Source: Actinomycetospora soli
Lineage (GTDB): Bacteria; Actinomycetota; Actinomycetes; Mycobacteriales; Pseudonocardiaceae
NCBI RefSeq assembly: GCF_021026295.1
Contig: NZ_JAJNDA010000013.1
Coordinates: 124,001-188,000 of the forward strand
Direction of reading: 5' to 3'
Length of the DNA stretch: 64,000 nucleotides
Shown: in pieces, positions 7,852-18,095 of the stretch
Layout: each line of letters starts with the position of its first letter
Position numbering within the stretch: position 1 is the stretch's first letter
The notes under the pieces: generated by a model
The model's database searches: none
What the model was told of the DNA's origin: nothing
The model's input: only the letters and a program-made list of their open reading frames with translations
Position numbers and translations under genes: made by a program

Positions 7852-9096
7852 TCAGCCCGCGGCGACCGGCGTGCGCAGGTCCGCGGCCGGGAAAGGCGGC
7901 AGCTCGTCGGCGCGCAGCGACGCCCTGCCCGCCAACCGCCAGGCGCGGGCGACCACGTCGTGGTCCTCCTCCGTGACGAGGTTCCCCATCACCCGCAGGG
8001 CCACCGTCATCAGGGCCTTCGACCGCATGCCCACCGGGCCCGCGACCGGCAGCAGCTTCGGCACCGTCAGGAGCTTGGCGAGGCGGCGGGCGATGGAGAA
8101 CGCCGAGCCGTAGTGCTCCCGCAGCGTCGCGGGCCATGCGAGCGACCAGTCGTCCTCGGGCAGCAGGCCCACGACCAGCCGGCCGGTCTCGAGTCCGTAG
8201 TCGATCCCCTCGCCGTTCAGCGGGTTCACACAGCCCGCGGCGTCACCGACCAGCGCCCAGTTCCGCCCCGCCACGCCCGAGACCGCCCCGCCCATGGGCA
8301 GCAGCGCCGACGCGACGTCGCGCACCTCGCCGGAGAGCTGCCAGTCCTCCCGGCGCTGCGCGGCGTAGTGCGCGATGAGCGAGCGCAGCCGCACGTTGGC
8401 GGGCCGCTTGTCGGTGGCGAGCGTGCCGACGCCGATGTTCACGGACCCGTCGTGCAGCGGGAACACCCAGCCGTAGCCGGAGAGCACCTCGTTCTCGGTG
8501 CCGCGCAGCTCGAGGTGCGAGGAGATCCACGGGTCGTCGTGGCGGCCGGACGTGATGTAGCCCCGCGCCGCGACCCCGAAGGCGGTGTCCTTGTGCCAGA
8601 CCCGCCCGAGCACGCGGCCGAGGGTGGACTTCGCCCCGTCGGCCACGATCAGCCGCCGGCAGGAGATGCGCGACCCGTCGTCGAACACGACCGCGGACAC
8701 CGCGTCCCCGGCGAACTCCACGTCCACCGCGCGGCGGCCCTCCACGGGCACAGCACCGCGGTCGAGCGCCACCGACCGGATGCGCGCGTCGAGCTCGGTC
8801 CGGGCCACCGCGCCCCCGTGGGCGGGGAGCGAGCCTCCCGGCCACGGCAGCGTCAGGAGCTGCCCGAAGCCCGCGGCGCGCAGGCCGCGGTTCTCCCCGC
8901 GGCCACGGACCCACTCGCCGAGCCCGAGCTTCGTCAGCTCGGCGATCGCGCGGGGCGTCAGCCCGTCGCCGCAGGCCTTGTCGCGGGGGAAGACGGCGGC
9001 GTCGGCGAGGACGACGTCGTGACCCGCCTGCGCGGCCCACGCGGCCGCGGACGAGCCGGCCGGGCCGGCGCCGATGACGAGGACGTCGGTGTTCAC
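7852..9096 (-). CDS. menJ: Geranylgeranyl-reductase-family FAD oxidoreductase (menaquinone reductase type)
   Basis: A 414-residue FAD-dependent reductase. It starts with the dinucleotide motif VIGAGPAGSSAA, then KACGDGLTPRA, and a late FAD motif GDAAGCVNPLNGEGIDYG near 285-300. All are typical of the geranylgeranyl reductase family and close to mycobacterial MenJ (Rv0561c type), which saturates one isoprene unit of menaquinone at the membrane. Length fits the family. The gene stands alone on this strand, with the frameshifted hypothetical gene downstream. MenJ versus a reductase of other polyprenyl lipids cannot be decided from sequence. Confidence 0.75.
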   Translation of the reverse strand: MNTDVLVIGAGPAGSSAAAWAAQAGHDVVLADAAVFPRDKACGDGLTPRAIAELTKLGLGEWVRGRGENRGLRAAGFGQLLTLPWPGGSLPAHGGAVARTELDARIRSVALDRGAVPVEGRRAVDVEFAGDAVSAVVFDDGSRISCRRLIVADGAKSTLGRVLGRVWHKDTAFGVAARGYITSGRHDDPWISSHLELRGTENEVLSGYGWVFPLHDGSVNIGVGTLATDKRPANVRLRSLIAHYAAQRREDWQLSGEVRDVASALLPMGGAVSGVAGRNWALVGDAAGCVNPLNGEGIDYGLETGRLVVGLLPEDDWSLAWPATLREHYGSAFSIARRLAKLLTVPKLLPVAGPVGMRSKALMTVALRVMGNLVTEEDHDVVARAWRLAGRASLRADELPPFPAADLRTPVAAG

Positions 9097-9120
9097 GTGC
9101 TCCAGGATGCCAAGATCCGC

Positions 9121-9531
9121 TCAGCCCGCGAGCAGGCTGAGACGAATCTTGCGCGACGGGTTGTCGGTGTTGGTGTCGACCAGGCACACCGACTGCCAGG
9201 TGCCGAGGGCCATCCGGCCACCGAGCACCGGCACCGTCATCGACGGGGCGACCAGCGCGGGGAGCACGTGGTCGCGCCCGTGGCCGGGGGAGCCGTGGCG
9301 GTGGCCCCAGCGGTCGTCGGCGGGGAGGAGCTCGCGCAGCTGCGCCAGCAGGTCCGTGTCCGACCCGGCGCCCGTCTCGATCACCGCGATCCCCGCGGTC
9401 GCGTGCGGGACGAACACGTGCAGCAGCCCGTCCTCGGCGCCCGCGTCGCGCAGGAACCGCTCGCACTCCGCCGTGACGTCCCGGACCGTCTCCTGGCCGC
9501 CGGTGCGGACCTCGATCTCCTCGCTGCGCAT
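9121..9531 (-). CDS. YjbQ family protein (UPF0047)
   Basis: A 136-residue protein with the family pattern HVFVPHATAGIAVIETG, a second histidine cluster (WGHRHG, GHGRDHVLPAL) and LGTWQ near the end. YjbQ proteins are small trimeric enzymes; thiamine-phosphate synthase activity was shown for some members, but the main role is unsettled. The ATG at 9531 follows GTG at 9534, which could also serve. It lies directly upstream of the menJ-type gene on the same strand with a 24-base gap, so the two may be co-transcribed. Confidence 0.85.
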   Translation of the reverse strand: MRSEEIEVRTGGQETVRDVTAECERFLRDAGAEDGLLHVFVPHATAGIAVIETGAGSDTDLLAQLRELLPADDRWGHRHGSPGHGRDHVLPALVAPSMTVPVLGGRMALGTWQSVCLVDTNTDNPSRKIRLSLLAG

Positions 9532-9553
9532 CACGACGAGCCTACGTCCGCGC

Positions 9554-9567
9554 TCCCGACGTCGGGT
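9554..9567 (-). repeat. Copy of iterated palindromic motif (N=A, fully symmetric core)
   Basis: TCCCGACGTCGGGT on the plus strand. The copy reads toward the YjbQ gene, 22 bases before its start codon. Confidence 0.7.
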
Positions 9568-9655
9568 GCGCGAGACTCCGGCGCGAGGAAGCGGCTCCAC
9601 TGCCACTGGATGACAGCAACGACGCTTCGCTGCCACGGAGGAGAGGGAGGACCAC

Positions 9656-10441
9656 ATGACCGACGTCGCCGTCGTCACCGGTGCGGGACGGGGGATCGGT
9701 GCCGGGCTGGCCCGGGCGCTGAGCGAGCGCGGGTTGCACGTCGTGGTCACCGACGTCGACGGCGCCGCCGCCACGCGCACCGCCGAGGCCCTGCCCGGCC
9801 CGTCGACCGCGCTGCCGCTCGACGTGCGCGACGCCGGGGCCCAGCGCTCGGTGGCCGCCGCCGCGGCCGACCTGGGCGAGGTCACGGTCTGGGTGAACAA
9901 CGCGGGCGTGCTCTCCACCGCGCCGGTCTGGGACGCCACGGACGCCGAGGTGACCGCGACGATCGAGATCAACACCCTCGGGGTCGTCCACGGCTGCCGC
10001 GCGGCGGTCGACGTCATGCGCCGCGGCGACATCCTCAACGTCGTCTCGCTCTCCGGGCTCGGCCCGACGCCGGGTCTCGCGATCTACGGCGCGTCCAAGG
10101 CCGCGGCGCTGTCCTACGTCCAGGCCCTGCACACCGAGCTCGGTGGTGCCCGCCGGCCGATCCGCTGCCTCGCGCTGTGCCCGGACGCGGTCTCGACCGA
10201 CCTGCTGCGCGCCGTGTCGGACCGTCCGTCGTCGGCCCTGCTCTTCACCGGCCCGCGCGTGCTCGGCGTCGACGAGGTGGTCGCCGCCGGGATCGCGATG
10301 CTCGACGGGAAGCGGGAGCTGCGGGTCCTGCCGGGGTGGCGGGGCTGGCTCACCCGGACGCAGTCGCTGCTCCCCGTGGCAGCCCGCACGCTCACCCCGA
10401 TGGTCGCGCGCATCGGGGAGCGGCGTCGGCCGACCGGGTGA
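9656..10441 (+). CDS. Short-chain dehydrogenase/reductase
   Basis: A 261-residue classical SDR. NAD(P)-binding GAGRGIG is at residues 9-15, NNAG near 83, the catalytic Ser in VVSLSG, and YGASK with the Tyr-Lys pair. The last 30 residues (after WLTRTQSLLPVAART) are basic and hydrophobic, as in actinobacterial SDRs thought to bind lipids or membranes. A strong GGAGG lies seven bases before the ATG. It is divergent from the YjbQ gene. Substrate unknown. Confidence 0.85.
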   Translation: MTDVAVVTGAGRGIGAGLARALSERGLHVVVTDVDGAAATRTAEALPGPSTALPLDVRDAGAQRSVAAAAADLGEVTVWVNNAGVLSTAPVWDATDAEVTATIEINTLGVVHGCRAAVDVMRRGDILNVVSLSGLGPTPGLAIYGASKAAALSYVQALHTELGGARRPIRCLALCPDAVSTDLLRAVSDRPSSALLFTGPRVLGVDEVVAAGIAMLDGKRELRVLPGWRGWLTRTQSLLPVAARTLTPMVARIGERRRPTG

Positions 10442-10463
10442 CACGCGGGGCACACCGGGGTCC

Positions 10464-10494
10464 GTGACACTTCCGTGATCTCGCGGGCTACCGT
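10464..10494 (+). promoter_or_regulatory. Promoter GTGACA ... TACCGT
   Basis: A -35-like GTGACA (10464-10469) and a -10 TACCGT (10489-10494) with a 19-base spacer, upstream of the membrane-protein gene at 10531, which has its own GGAGG. Confidence 0.45.
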
Positions 10495-10530
10495 GAGCGC
10501 CGCCCGCTGTCACCCGATCGTGGAGGTCGG

Positions 10531-11844
10531 ATGCTCCTCGTCGCCCCGGATCCCCGACACGGGATCGCACCGGAGCGCGTGCGTCGGATCCGTCGCCTGC
10601 TCGACGGGCTCCCGACGGCCCCCGGGGTGGCCGTGGCCCTGCCCGGCGGCCCGGACGGCGTCCTCGACGCCCTGGTGCTGCGGCCGGACGGGGTCCTCGG
10701 CCTCGTCCCGGCGGCGGTACGGGTCCCGGTCGGGGTCCCGACGACGGGTGGCGCGGGTCCGCAGGGCTCGCAGGACCGGGCGGCCGCGGAGATCGACCGC
10801 CTGCTCGCGCTCGCCGACCCGACGCCGACCGCCCCCCGGCAGGTCGTGCCCGTCGTCGACCGCGCCGCGCCCGACCGGGCCGACCCGGAGCGCACGGCCG
10901 AGGACGCGGGGATCGGGGTGGCCACCGCGGCGACCCTGGTGCTGACCGCCTCGTCCGGCCCCACCGTGCTCGACGCCGCCGAGGTGCGCCGGCTCTTCGC
11001 CGCCTGGCGGCTCGCCGAGTTCGTGCCCGACGCGGCCGACCTCGCGGCGGCCGGGTTCGAGGTGTCCCTGCCCCCCGGGGCGGTCCCCTCGGCGCGCTCC
11101 GCCGCCGTCTCCAACCCGGGCGGCCCCCTCGCGCGCCCGACCACCACCCCGATCCCGGCGGTGCCCGCGGCGCCGGCGGCCCCGGCCGGTCTGCCCGCCA
11201 CGCCCGAGGAGTCCCCGCGGCTCGGCAGCGTCCCCGCCGACACCCGCCGTCGCCGTCGGGCCCGCCGCACGGTGGCGCTGCCCGCGTGGATGGCCTCGTG
11301 GCGCGGTCTCGGGCTGGCCGCCGTCGCCGCGTTCGGACTCGCGCTCGGCGTCGCGGTCCTCGTCGTGCGGGGGACCGGGGCGGCACCCGAGGAGATCTCG
11401 GCCGACCCGGTCCGGGTGGTGGACGGCGTCTCCTGGACCCAGCGGGTCGTCACGACCGACGCCACCTGCGAGGGCCACGCCTACGGCCTCGCGGTGCAGT
11501 TCCTGCGCGAGCGGCCCTGCACCCGGCTCGACCGCGCGCTGTGGACCGGCGACGCGGACGGGACCGCGGTGGTCGCGTCCGTGGCGGTGGTGCAGATGCA
11601 CGACGCCGCGTCGGCCGCCGCGCTCAAGTCGCTGGTCGACTCCTCGGGCACGGGCAACGTCGCGGATCTGCTCCGCGAGGGCCGCGGCTACCCGGGCGCC
11701 CCGGCCGGGCTCTCCGGCGCGGGGTACTCGTCGACGCAGCTGGGGGAGACGGTCGTCATCACCGAGACCGACGGCACCGGTGGCGCGCGGGTCCCGGAGT
11801 CGACGCTCGACCGTCTCGCCCGCACGGCCCTCGGCCTGCGGTAG
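10531..11844 (+). CDS. Hypothetical membrane protein with one central transmembrane helix
   Basis: A 437-residue protein I do not recognise. Residues 1-190 form an Ala/Val-rich, probably globular cytoplasmic part. About 190-245 is a Pro/Ala-rich linker ending in an Arg cluster (RRRRRARR). A hydrophobic helix spans about 255-278. The rest, with two Cys at about 311 and 330 that could form a disulphide, would lie outside the membrane. The N-terminal opening (LLVAPDPRHGIAPERVRRI) suggests a coding region with no start ambiguity; GGAGG precedes the ATG. It converges with the DUF4439 gene, leaving a 12-base gap. Confidence 0.75.
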   Translation: MLLVAPDPRHGIAPERVRRIRRLLDGLPTAPGVAVALPGGPDGVLDALVLRPDGVLGLVPAAVRVPVGVPTTGGAGPQGSQDRAAAEIDRLLALADPTPTAPRQVVPVVDRAAPDRADPERTAEDAGIGVATAATLVLTASSGPTVLDAAEVRRLFAAWRLAEFVPDAADLAAAGFEVSLPPGAVPSARSAAVSNPGGPLARPTTTPIPAVPAAPAAPAGLPATPEESPRLGSVPADTRRRRRARRTVALPAWMASWRGLGLAAVAAFGLALGVAVLVVRGTGAAPEEISADPVRVVDGVSWTQRVVTTDATCEGHAYGLAVQFLRERPCTRLDRALWTGDADGTAVVASVAVVQMHDAASAAALKSLVDSSGTGNVADLLREGRGYPGAPAGLSGAGYSSTQLGETVVITETDGTGGARVPESTLDRLARTALGLR

Positions 11845-11856
11845 CCGGCGCCGATC

Positions 11857-12315
11857 TCAGGCCGGCGCCGACCCCGGCAGGCTCGGCACCGTCGGCGTGA
11901 CGCCGGCCAGGATCCGCCAGCGCCGTCCCACCGTCGTCGCGGCGGTCATCGCCTCCACCCCGGTGGTGCGCAGGTCGCGGTCGTCGGTCCGCTCCAGGAG
12001 CGCGCGCCAGGCGCCCGCCACGTCGTCCTCGGCGGTCACCAGCAGCGCCGCGGCACTCGCCGCGTCGGTCACCGGCCGCGGCGTCGCATAGGCGGCCGCG
12101 GCGGGCACCGGCTGCTCCCCGGACGCCTCGAGGCGGGCGACCAGGGCGTCGCGGCGCTGCCGGTGCGCCAGGGCCGCGTCCGCGAGCGGCTGGGCGGCCG
12201 AGGCGGGCAGGAAGGCGGTCGCGAGCCCGCAGCACCACACGGCCGCGTGCTCGGCGCCCAGCGCGGCCTGGGCGGCCGCGGGCGCGCCGTCGGAGTCGGG
12301 GACGGGTGCACTCAC
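11857..12315 (-). CDS. Ferritin-like DUF4439 domain protein
   Basis: A 152-residue helical protein matching the DUF4439 family, a ferritin-like four-helix bundle common in actinobacteria. Helix 1 is AAAQAALGAEHAAVWCCGLA and a later helix carries HRQRRDALVARL. Function is unknown. The GTG at 12315 shares GTGA with the stop of the upstream lipoprotein gene. The pair lies just upstream of, and divergent from, rimP, a position also found in related genomes. Confidence 0.72.
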   Translation of the reverse strand: MSAPVPDSDGAPAAAQAALGAEHAAVWCCGLATAFLPASAAQPLADAALAHRQRRDALVARLEASGEQPVPAAAAYATPRPVTDAASAAALLVTAEDDVAGAWRALLERTDDRDLRTTGVEAMTAATTVGRRWRILAGVTPTVPSLPGSAPA

Positions 12316-12770
12316 GACGCGAGCGCCTCCGCCCAGCCCGCGCAGGAGGCGGCGACCGACGCGACGAGCCCCGCCCGGTACCGCGCCGTGGTGACGGCGA
12401 GGGCGGCCCCGGCGTCGCGCGCGGCGCCCAGCGACCGCGTCAGCGCCGCCACGGCGTCCGCCGCGGACGACGGGTTCCCGACGGCCGGTGGGGGCGCGTC
12501 GAGCACCTCCGCCCGGTCCGGGCGGGCCCGCCGGATCTCGATCGCGAGCGCCTCGGCGTGGGTGCGCCGCGCGTCGGCGACGGGGGTGAGGCGGGCCGCC
12601 GCGTCGGGGAACGCGCCCGCCGCCGCCGTGGCCAGCGCGGCGTCGGCGCGGGCCGCCGTCCAGGGCGCCTCGAGCTCGTCCGGCCGGTCGTCCCGCGCGC
12701 ACCCCGCGGCCCCCAGGGTGGCCACACCCGCCGTCAGGACGACGAAGGATCGGCGGGAGAGGTGCGGCAT
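12312..12770 (-). CDS. Small exported lipoprotein with twin-arginine signal
   Basis: A protein of about 152 residues. The signal has a twin-arginine pattern (SRRSF), a hydrophobic stretch and a lipobox LGAAGC, so it is probably exported by Tat and anchored through a lipid on that Cys near residue 24. The mature part is Ala-rich and helical with no recognised domain. ATG at 12770 is preceded by GTG at 12773. It overlaps the DUF4439 gene by four bases, so the two likely act together, perhaps as a surface protein and helical partner; this is inference. Confidence 0.7.
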   Translation of the reverse strand: MPHLSRRSFVVLTAGVATLGAAGCARDDRPDELEAPWTAARADAALATAAAGAFPDAAARLTPVADARRTHAEALAIEIRRARPDRAEVLDAPPPAVGNPSSAADAVAALTRSLGAARDAGAALAVTTARYRAGLVASVAASCAGWAEALAS

Positions 12771-12834
12771 CACCGGTCATCGTGCCAGTCGCCGGGCGGG
12801 GCGAGCGGAGCGACGGGGCGTCGGAGGGCGGGAC

Positions 12835-12840
12835 TACTGT
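12835..12840 (+). promoter_or_regulatory. -10 element TACTGT upstream of rimP
   Basis: TACTGT about 38 bases before the rimP GTG. The expected leader holds CTGGAGG seven bases before the start codon. This is probably the main promoter of the rimP-nusA unit. Confidence 0.45.
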
Positions 12841-12878
12841 GGGGACACCGCTCCCTCACCCGTCCTGGAGGCAGACCC

Positions 12879-13484
12879 GTGCCCGTGGGCCCACCCACCG
12901 GTGCCGCCGCGACCGCCCTGACGCCCGTCGTGACCGACGTCGTCGAGCGGGCCGGCTTCGTGCTCGACGACCTCGACGTGCGGCCCGCCGGCCGCCGTCA
13001 CGTCGTCCGCGTCACCGTCGACACCCCTGACGCGCCCGCCGTCGACGACGGGCCCGCCGGCGGCGTCGACCTGGACGCCGTCGCGGCCCTGAGCCGCGAC
13101 GTGTCGTCCGCGGTCGACGCCCACGAGGCGGCGCAGGGGGCGGTGCTCGGCGAGTACACCCTCGAGGTCTCGACGCCGGGCACCGACCGGCCGCTCACCG
13201 AGCCGCGGCACTGGCAGAAGGCGTGGCTGCGCCGCGTGGCGGTCACCCTCGACGACGGCACGAAGCTCTCGGGCCGGGTCGGTGCCGTGACCGACGCGAC
13301 GGTCACGCTCGCCGTCGAGAAGGGGTTGCAGGAGATCCCGCTGGAGCGGGTGGAGCGGGCCGGGGTCGAGGTCGAGTTCAAGCCGGCGCCCGAGGCGCAG
13401 GTCGAGGCCCTGCGGGACGATCGACGGCAGAAGGACGCGCAGCGCGGCGGAGCCGGACCCACCGAGAAGGAGCAGCAGCAGTGA
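12879..13484 (+). CDS. rimP: Ribosome maturation factor RimP
   Basis: A 201-residue protein needed for maturation of the 30S subunit. The N-terminal alpha/beta domain ends in [20 protein letters not shown], the family signature; an SH3-like domain follows ([16 protein letters not shown]). The C-terminal tail is charged and Gln-rich. The GTG at 12879 is chosen for its GGAGG seven bases upstream. Its stop overlaps the nusA GTG by four bases. It is divergent from the DUF4439 pair. Confidence 0.93.
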   Translation: MPVGPPTGAAATALTPVVTDVVERAGFVLDDLDVRPAGRRHVVRVTVDTPDAPAVDDGPAGGVDLDAVAALSRDVSSAVDAHEAAQGAVLGEYTLEVSTPGTDRPLTEPRHWQKAWLRRVAVTLDDGTKLSGRVGAVTDATVTLAVEKGLQEIPLERVERAGVEVEFKPAPEAQVEALRDDRRQKDAQRGGAGPTEKEQQQ

Positions 13485-14479
13485 AGGTCGACCTGATGGC
13501 CCTGCGCGCGATCGAGCGCGACAAGGACATCGCCTTCGAGACGGTCGTCGCGGCCATCGAGTCGGCCCTGCTGACCGCCTACCGCCAGGCCGGGAACGAG
13601 ACCCCGGGTGCCCGCGCCGAGGTCGACCGCACCTCCGGCGAGATCCGCGTGCTCGTCCCCGAGACCGGCGAGGACGGCGAGACCGTCGGCGAGGTCGACG
13701 ACACCCCGGCGGGCTTCGACCGGATCGCGGCGACGACCGCCCGGCAGGTGGTGGTCGCGAAGCTGCGCGACGCGGAGAACGACCGCAGCTACGGCGAGTA
13801 CGCCACCCGCGAGGGCGAGGTCGTGTCCGGGGTCGTGCAGCGCGACGCCCGGGCGAACGCCCGCGGCGTCGTGGTCGTCGACATCGGCACGATCGAGGGC
13901 GTCATCCCGTCCGCCGAGCAGGTGCCCGGCGAGAAGCTGGAACACGGCGAGCGGGTGCGCTGTTACGTCGTCGGTGTCAGCCGGACCCCGCGGGGCACGG
14001 CGGTGACGCTGTCGCGGACGCACCCCAACCTCGTCCGGAAGCTGTTCGCCTTCGAGGTCCCCGAGATCGCGAGCGGGGCCGTGGAGATCACCGCCATCGC
14101 GCGCGAGGCGGGGTACCGCTCGAAGATCGCCGTCCGGTCCACCGTGCCCGGCCTGAACGCCAAGGGCGCCTGCATCGGCCCGATGGGCGCGCGGGTGCGC
14201 GGCGTGATGGACGAGCTGCACGGTGAGAAGATCGACATCATCGACCACTCGGACGACCCGGCGGAGTTCGTGGGCAACGCCCTCTCGCCGTCGAAGGTGG
14301 TCTCGGTCGAGGTCGTCGACCTCCGGGCCCGCGCGGCCCGCGTCGTCGTGCCCGACTACCAGCTCTCGCTGGCGATCGGCAAGGAGGGCCAGAACGCCCG
14401 CCTCGCCGCCCGGCTCACCGGCTGGCGGATCGACATCCGCTCGGACGCCGAGCCCGGGTCCGACCTCGTCGCACCCTGA
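13481..14479 (+). CDS. nusA: Transcription termination/antitermination factor NusA
   Basis: A 332-residue NusA of the short actinobacterial form. It has an N-terminal RNA-polymerase-binding domain, an S1 domain ([11 protein letters not shown] to [14 protein letters not shown]) and two KH domains, with [13 protein letters not shown] and [16 protein letters not shown] as their GxxG loops. It lacks the acidic repeats of the E. coli protein, as expected. GTG at 13481 overlaps the rimP stop (GTGA). Confidence 0.96.
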   Translation: MKVDLMALRAIERDKDIAFETVVAAIESALLTAYRQAGNETPGARAEVDRTSGEIRVLVPETGEDGETVGEVDDTPAGFDRIAATTARQVVVAKLRDAENDRSYGEYATREGEVVSGVVQRDARANARGVVVVDIGTIEGVIPSAEQVPGEKLEHGERVRCYVVGVSRTPRGTAVTLSRTHPNLVRKLFAFEVPEIASGAVEITAIAREAGYRSKIAVRSTVPGLNAKGACIGPMGARVRGVMDELHGEKIDIIDHSDDPAEFVGNALSPSKVVSVEVVDLRARAARVVVPDYQLSLAIGKEGQNARLAARLTGWRIDIRSDAEPGSDLVAP

Positions 14480-14518
14480 GGGTGGGTACGGGGCTTCGGC
14501 GCCGCGGGGAGAACGCGG

Positions 14519-14524
14519 TAGAGT
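14519..14524 (+). promoter_or_regulatory. -10 element TAGAGT, leaderless promoter of ylxR
   Basis: TAGAGT is followed by five bases and the ATG at 14530, with no ribosome site. It would allow ylxR and infB to be transcribed apart from nusA. Confidence 0.5.
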
Positions 14525-14529
14525 CAGAC

Positions 14530-14919
14530 ATGGCCCGGACCCGTCCGGCTCACCACGAGGTTCCACCGATCGAAGGACCGGTGCGCACCTGTGTGGGGTG
14601 CCGATCGCGGGGGCCGGTGTCGGAACTGCTGCGAGTGGTGGCCGTGGACGGGACCTGTGTGCCCGACCCACGGCGTCGCGAGCCGGGGCGGGGTGCCTGG
14701 GTGCACCCCGACACCGACTGTCTGCACCGCGCGGAGCGCCGATCGGCGTTCCCCCGGGCGCTGCGCGTCCCGGGGCCGCTGGACCTCGACGCCCTGCACG
14801 CACTGCTCGCGCCGCAGCCGACACCGACCGACCCGAGCGCAGGCCCCGACGCCCGTCGGGGTCGGAACACCAGGAAGCAGGTCGACCCCCATGAGCCAGC
14901 CGTGAAGCACTCGCGATGA
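14530..14919 (+). CDS. ylxR: YlxR family RNA/nucleoid-binding protein
   Basis: A 129-residue member of the YlxR (DUF448) family, almost always between nusA and infB. The signature [11 protein letters not shown] is at about 19-29 and [12 protein letters not shown] follows. YlxR proteins bind RNA or DNA, and one is reported to affect RNase P. The last 30 residues are Pro- and Arg-rich and not conserved; they contain a perfect 8-bp inverted repeat in the DNA (14844-14861), CCCCGACG-CC-CGTCGGGG, related to the iterated motif. Confidence 0.9.
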   Translation: MARTRPAHHEVPPIEGPVRTCVGCRSRGPVSELLRVVAVDGTCVPDPRRREPGRGAWVHPDTDCLHRAERRSAFPRALRVPGPLDLDALHALLAPQPTPTDPSAGPDARRGRNTRKQVDPHEPAVKHSR

Positions 14920-14980
14920 GCGCGCAGGCGTAGGACACGAGGTCGCGGGCACGCCGCCGACCTCGAGAATGAGGAGATCA

Positions 14981-17900
14981 GTGGCAGGCAAGGCCCGGGT
15001 GCACGAGCTCGCGAAGGAGCTCGGCGTCACCAGCAAGCAGGTACTTTCGCAGTTGGAGTCCCTCGGCGAGTTCGTGAAGTCCGCGTCCTCGACGGTGGAG
15101 GCTCCGGTCGCGCGCAAGCTGCGCGACTCGATGGGCAGCGGCGGCAACGGCGGGTCCTCCCGCGGGCCGCGCCCCGGTGGCCGCTCCGGCGGCCCCTCCG
15201 CCGGCGGCAACGGCTCCGGCAACGGCTCCGGCAACGGCTCCGCCCCGGCTCCGGCCCCGGCGACGCCCGGTCCGCGCCCCGGCGCGACCCCGACGCCCGG
15301 TCCGGCCGCGCCGGAGGCGCCCGCCGCCTCCGCGCCCGCGGCCCCCGCCGCGCCGACGCCCGGTCCGGCGGCCCCGAAGCCGTCCGACGCCCCGCGCCCC
15401 GGCGCCGAGCGTCCCGGCCCGCGCCCCGGTTCCGGCCCCGCCGACCGCGGCCCGCGCCCGAGCGGCACCGACCGCCCCGACCGCCAGCAGCGCGGCATCC
15501 CGAAGCCGGGCAGCCAGCGCGGCGGCTCCGTCGAGCGCGGCGGCGACCAGCGTCAGGGCGGTCCCCGTCCCGGCCAGGGTCGTCCCGGCGAGCAGCGCGA
15601 CCAGCGCCCGGGTGCACCGCGCCCGGGGCAGGAGCGTCCCGCCGCCGCGAGCGCCGGCTCCGACTCCACGGTCGCGCCGCGGCCGGCCGCGCCGCGTCCG
15701 GGTCCGAAGACCCCGCGCGTCGGCAACAACCCGTTCGGCGTCGGCTCCGGGGCCCCGCCCCGTCCGCAGGCGCCGCGTCCCGGCGGTGGTGGCTCGGGCG
15801 AGCGCCCGCCGCGTCCGCCGCGTGACGGCGAGGCCCCGATGCCGCGTCCGCCGCGGGACGGCGAGCGGCCCGCGGCGGGCGACCGTCCGCCGCGTCCCGG
15901 TGGCACCGGGGGCGCGACCCCCGGCAACATGCCGCCCCGTCCGAACCCCGGCATGATGCCGGCCCGTCCCGCCGGCGCGCCCGGTCGTGGCGGACCCGGT
16001 GGACCCGGCCGTGGCGGCCCCGGCGGTCGTCCCGGTGGCGGCGGTCGTCCCGGTGGTGGCGGCGGTGGCTTCCGTCCCGGTGGCGGTGGCCCCGGTGGCG
16101 GTGGCGGCGCGCCCGCGGGCGGTTTCCGCGGTCGTCCCGGCGGCGGCGGTGGCCGCGGCCGTGGCGGTGGCGCCGCCGGTGCGTTCGGTCGCCCGGGCGG
16201 TCCCGCGCGTCGGGGGCGCAAGTCGAAGCGGCAGAAGCGTCAGGAATTCGACAACATGCAGGCGCCGTCGGTCGGCGGTGTCCGCCTGCCGAAGGGCAAG
16301 GGCGAGACCGTCCGGCTGCCCCGCGGCGCGTCGCTGACCGACTTCGCCGAGAAGATCGACGCCAACCCGGCGTCGCTGGTCCAGGTGCTGTTCCACCTGG
16401 GCGAGATGGTCACGGCCACCCAGTCGGTGTCCGACGACATCCTCGAGCTGCTCGGCAGCGAGATGAACTACGACGTGCAGGTCGTGTCCCCCGAGGAGGA
16501 GGACCGCGAGCTGCTGGAGTCGTTCTCCATCAGCTACGGCTCCGACGAGGGCGACGAGGAGGACCTGGCGGCCCGTCCGCCGGTCGTCACCGTCATGGGT
16601 CACGTCGACCACGGCAAGACGCGCCTGCTGGACACCATCCGCAAGACGAAGGTGGCCGAGGGCGAGGCCGGCGGCATCACCCAGCACATCGGCGCCTACC
16701 AGGTCGAGACCGAGCTGGAGGGCCAGGAGCGGCTCATCACCTTCATCGACACCCCGGGTCACGAGGCGTTCACCGCCATGCGTGCCCGTGGTGCGAAGTC
16801 CACGGACATCGCGGTGATCGTGGTCGCGGCCGACGACGGCGTCATGCCGCAGACGGTGGAGGCGATCAACCACGCCCAGGCGGCCGACGTGCCGATCGTG
16901 GTCGCGGTGAACAAGATCGACAAGGAGGGGGCCAACCCCGCCAAGATCCGTCAGCAGCTCACCGAGTACAACCTCGTCGCCGAGGAGTTCGGTGGCGACA
17001 CGATGTTCGTCGACATCTCGGCGCGGCAGAACATCAACATCGACGGGCTGCTCGAGGCCGTCCTGCTCACCGCGGACGCCTCGCTGGACCTCCGGGCCAA
17101 CCCGGACATGGAGGCCCAGGGTGTCGCGATCGAGGCGCACCTCGACCGTGGCCGCGGCCCCGTCGCGACCGTCCTGGTCCAGCGCGGCACGCTCCGCGTC
17201 GGCGACTCGGTGGTCGCGGGCGACGCCTCCGGGCGTGTCCGACGGATGCTCGACGAGTTCGGCGAGGACGTGCGCGAGGCGCTGCCCTCGCGTCCGGTCC
17301 AGGTCATCGGCTTCACGTCGGTGCCCGGCGCGGGCGACACGTTCCTGGTCGTCGACGAGGACCGCGTGGCCCGGCAGATCGCCGACCGGCGTCGTGCCCG
17401 CGAGCGCAACGCGCAGCTGGCCAGCCGCCGCAAGCGCATCTCGCTCGAGGACCTCGACGCCGCGCTGAAGGAGACCAACGAGCTCAACCTGATCATCAAG
17501 GGTGACAACTCGGGTACGGTCGAGGCGCTCGAGGACGCGCTCGTGAAGCTCGACGTCGGCGACGAGGTCCAGCTCCGGGTGCTCCACCGCGGGGTCGGTG
17601 CGATCACCGAGGGCGACATCAACCTCGCGATCGCGTCGGACGTCATCGTCATGGGCTTCAACGTCCGTGCCGAGGGCAAGGCCACGGAGCTGGCCAACCG
17701 CGAGGGCGTCGACATCCGCTACTACTCGGTGATCTACCAGGCCATCGACGAGATCGAGGCGGCCCTCAAGGGCATGCTCAAGCCGATCTACGAGGAGGTC
17801 GAGCTCGGCACCGCGGAGATCCGCGACGTGTTCCGCTCCTCCAAGTTCGGCACGATCGCCGGCTGCCTGGTGACCGACGGGATCATCCGCCGCAACGCCA

Positions 17901-18091
17901 AGGCACGCCTGGTGCGCGACGGTGCCGTCATCGCGGAGAACCTGACCATCGCCTCGCTGCGACGGTTCAAGGACGACGCCACCGAGGTCCGCGACGGCTA
18001 CGAGTGCGGTCTGACGCTCGGGTCGTTCAACGACATCAAGGTCGACGACAAGATCATGACCTACGAGATGCGGGAGAAGCCGCGCGAGTGA
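14981..18091 (+). CDS. infB: Translation initiation factor IF-2
   Basis: A 1036-residue GTPase that places initiator tRNA on the 30S subunit. Residues 1-50 are the IF2N helix domain ([19 protein letters not shown]). Residues about 55-420 are a very long low-complexity stretch rich in Pro, Gly, Arg and Ala, which includes a three-fold [12 protein letters not shown] repeat. A second IF2N part comes before the G domain, which has GHVDHGKT near 542, DTPGHEAF and NKID. Domains II-IV follow. GTG at 14981 is chosen over ATG at 14969 because GAGGAG lies just before it. Confidence 0.97.
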   Translation: MAGKARVHELAKELGVTSKQVLSQLESLGEFVKSASSTVEAPVARKLRDSMGSGGNGGSSRGPRPGGRSGGPSAGGNGSGNGSGNGSAPAPAPATPGPRPGATPTPGPAAPEAPAASAPAAPAAPTPGPAAPKPSDAPRPGAERPGPRPGSGPADRGPRPSGTDRPDRQQRGIPKPGSQRGGSVERGGDQRQGGPRPGQGRPGEQRDQRPGAPRPGQERPAAASAGSDSTVAPRPAAPRPGPKTPRVGNNPFGVGSGAPPRPQAPRPGGGGSGERPPRPPRDGEAPMPRPPRDGERPAAGDRPPRPGGTGGATPGNMPPRPNPGMMPARPAGAPGRGGPGGPGRGGPGGRPGGGGRPGGGGGGFRPGGGGPGGGGGAPAGGFRGRPGGGGGRGRGGGAAGAFGRPGGPARRGRKSKRQKRQEFDNMQAPSVGGVRLPKGKGETVRLPRGASLTDFAEKIDANPASLVQVLFHLGEMVTATQSVSDDILELLGSEMNYDVQVVSPEEEDRELLESFSISYGSDEGDEEDLAARPPVVTVMGHVDHGKTRLLDTIRKTKVAEGEAGGITQHIGAYQVETELEGQERLITFIDTPGHEAFTAMRARGAKSTDIAVIVVAADDGVMPQTVEAINHAQAADVPIVVAVNKIDKEGANPAKIRQQLTEYNLVAEEFGGDTMFVDISARQNINIDGLLEAVLLTADASLDLRANPDMEAQGVAIEAHLDRGRGPVATVLVQRGTLRVGDSVVAGDASGRVRRMLDEFGEDVREALPSRPVQVIGFTSVPGAGDTFLVVDEDRVARQIADRRRARERNAQLASRRKRISLEDLDAALKETNELNLIIKGDNSGTVEALEDALVKLDVGDEVQLRVLHRGVGAITEGDINLAIASDVIVMGFNVRAEGKATELANREGVDIRYYSVIYQAIDEIEAALKGMLKPIYEEVELGTAEIRDVFRSSKFGTIAGCLVTDGIIRRNAKARLVRDGAVIAENLTIASLRRFKDDATEVRDGYECGLTLGSFNDIKVDDKIMTYEMREKPRE

Positions 18092-18095
18092 TCTC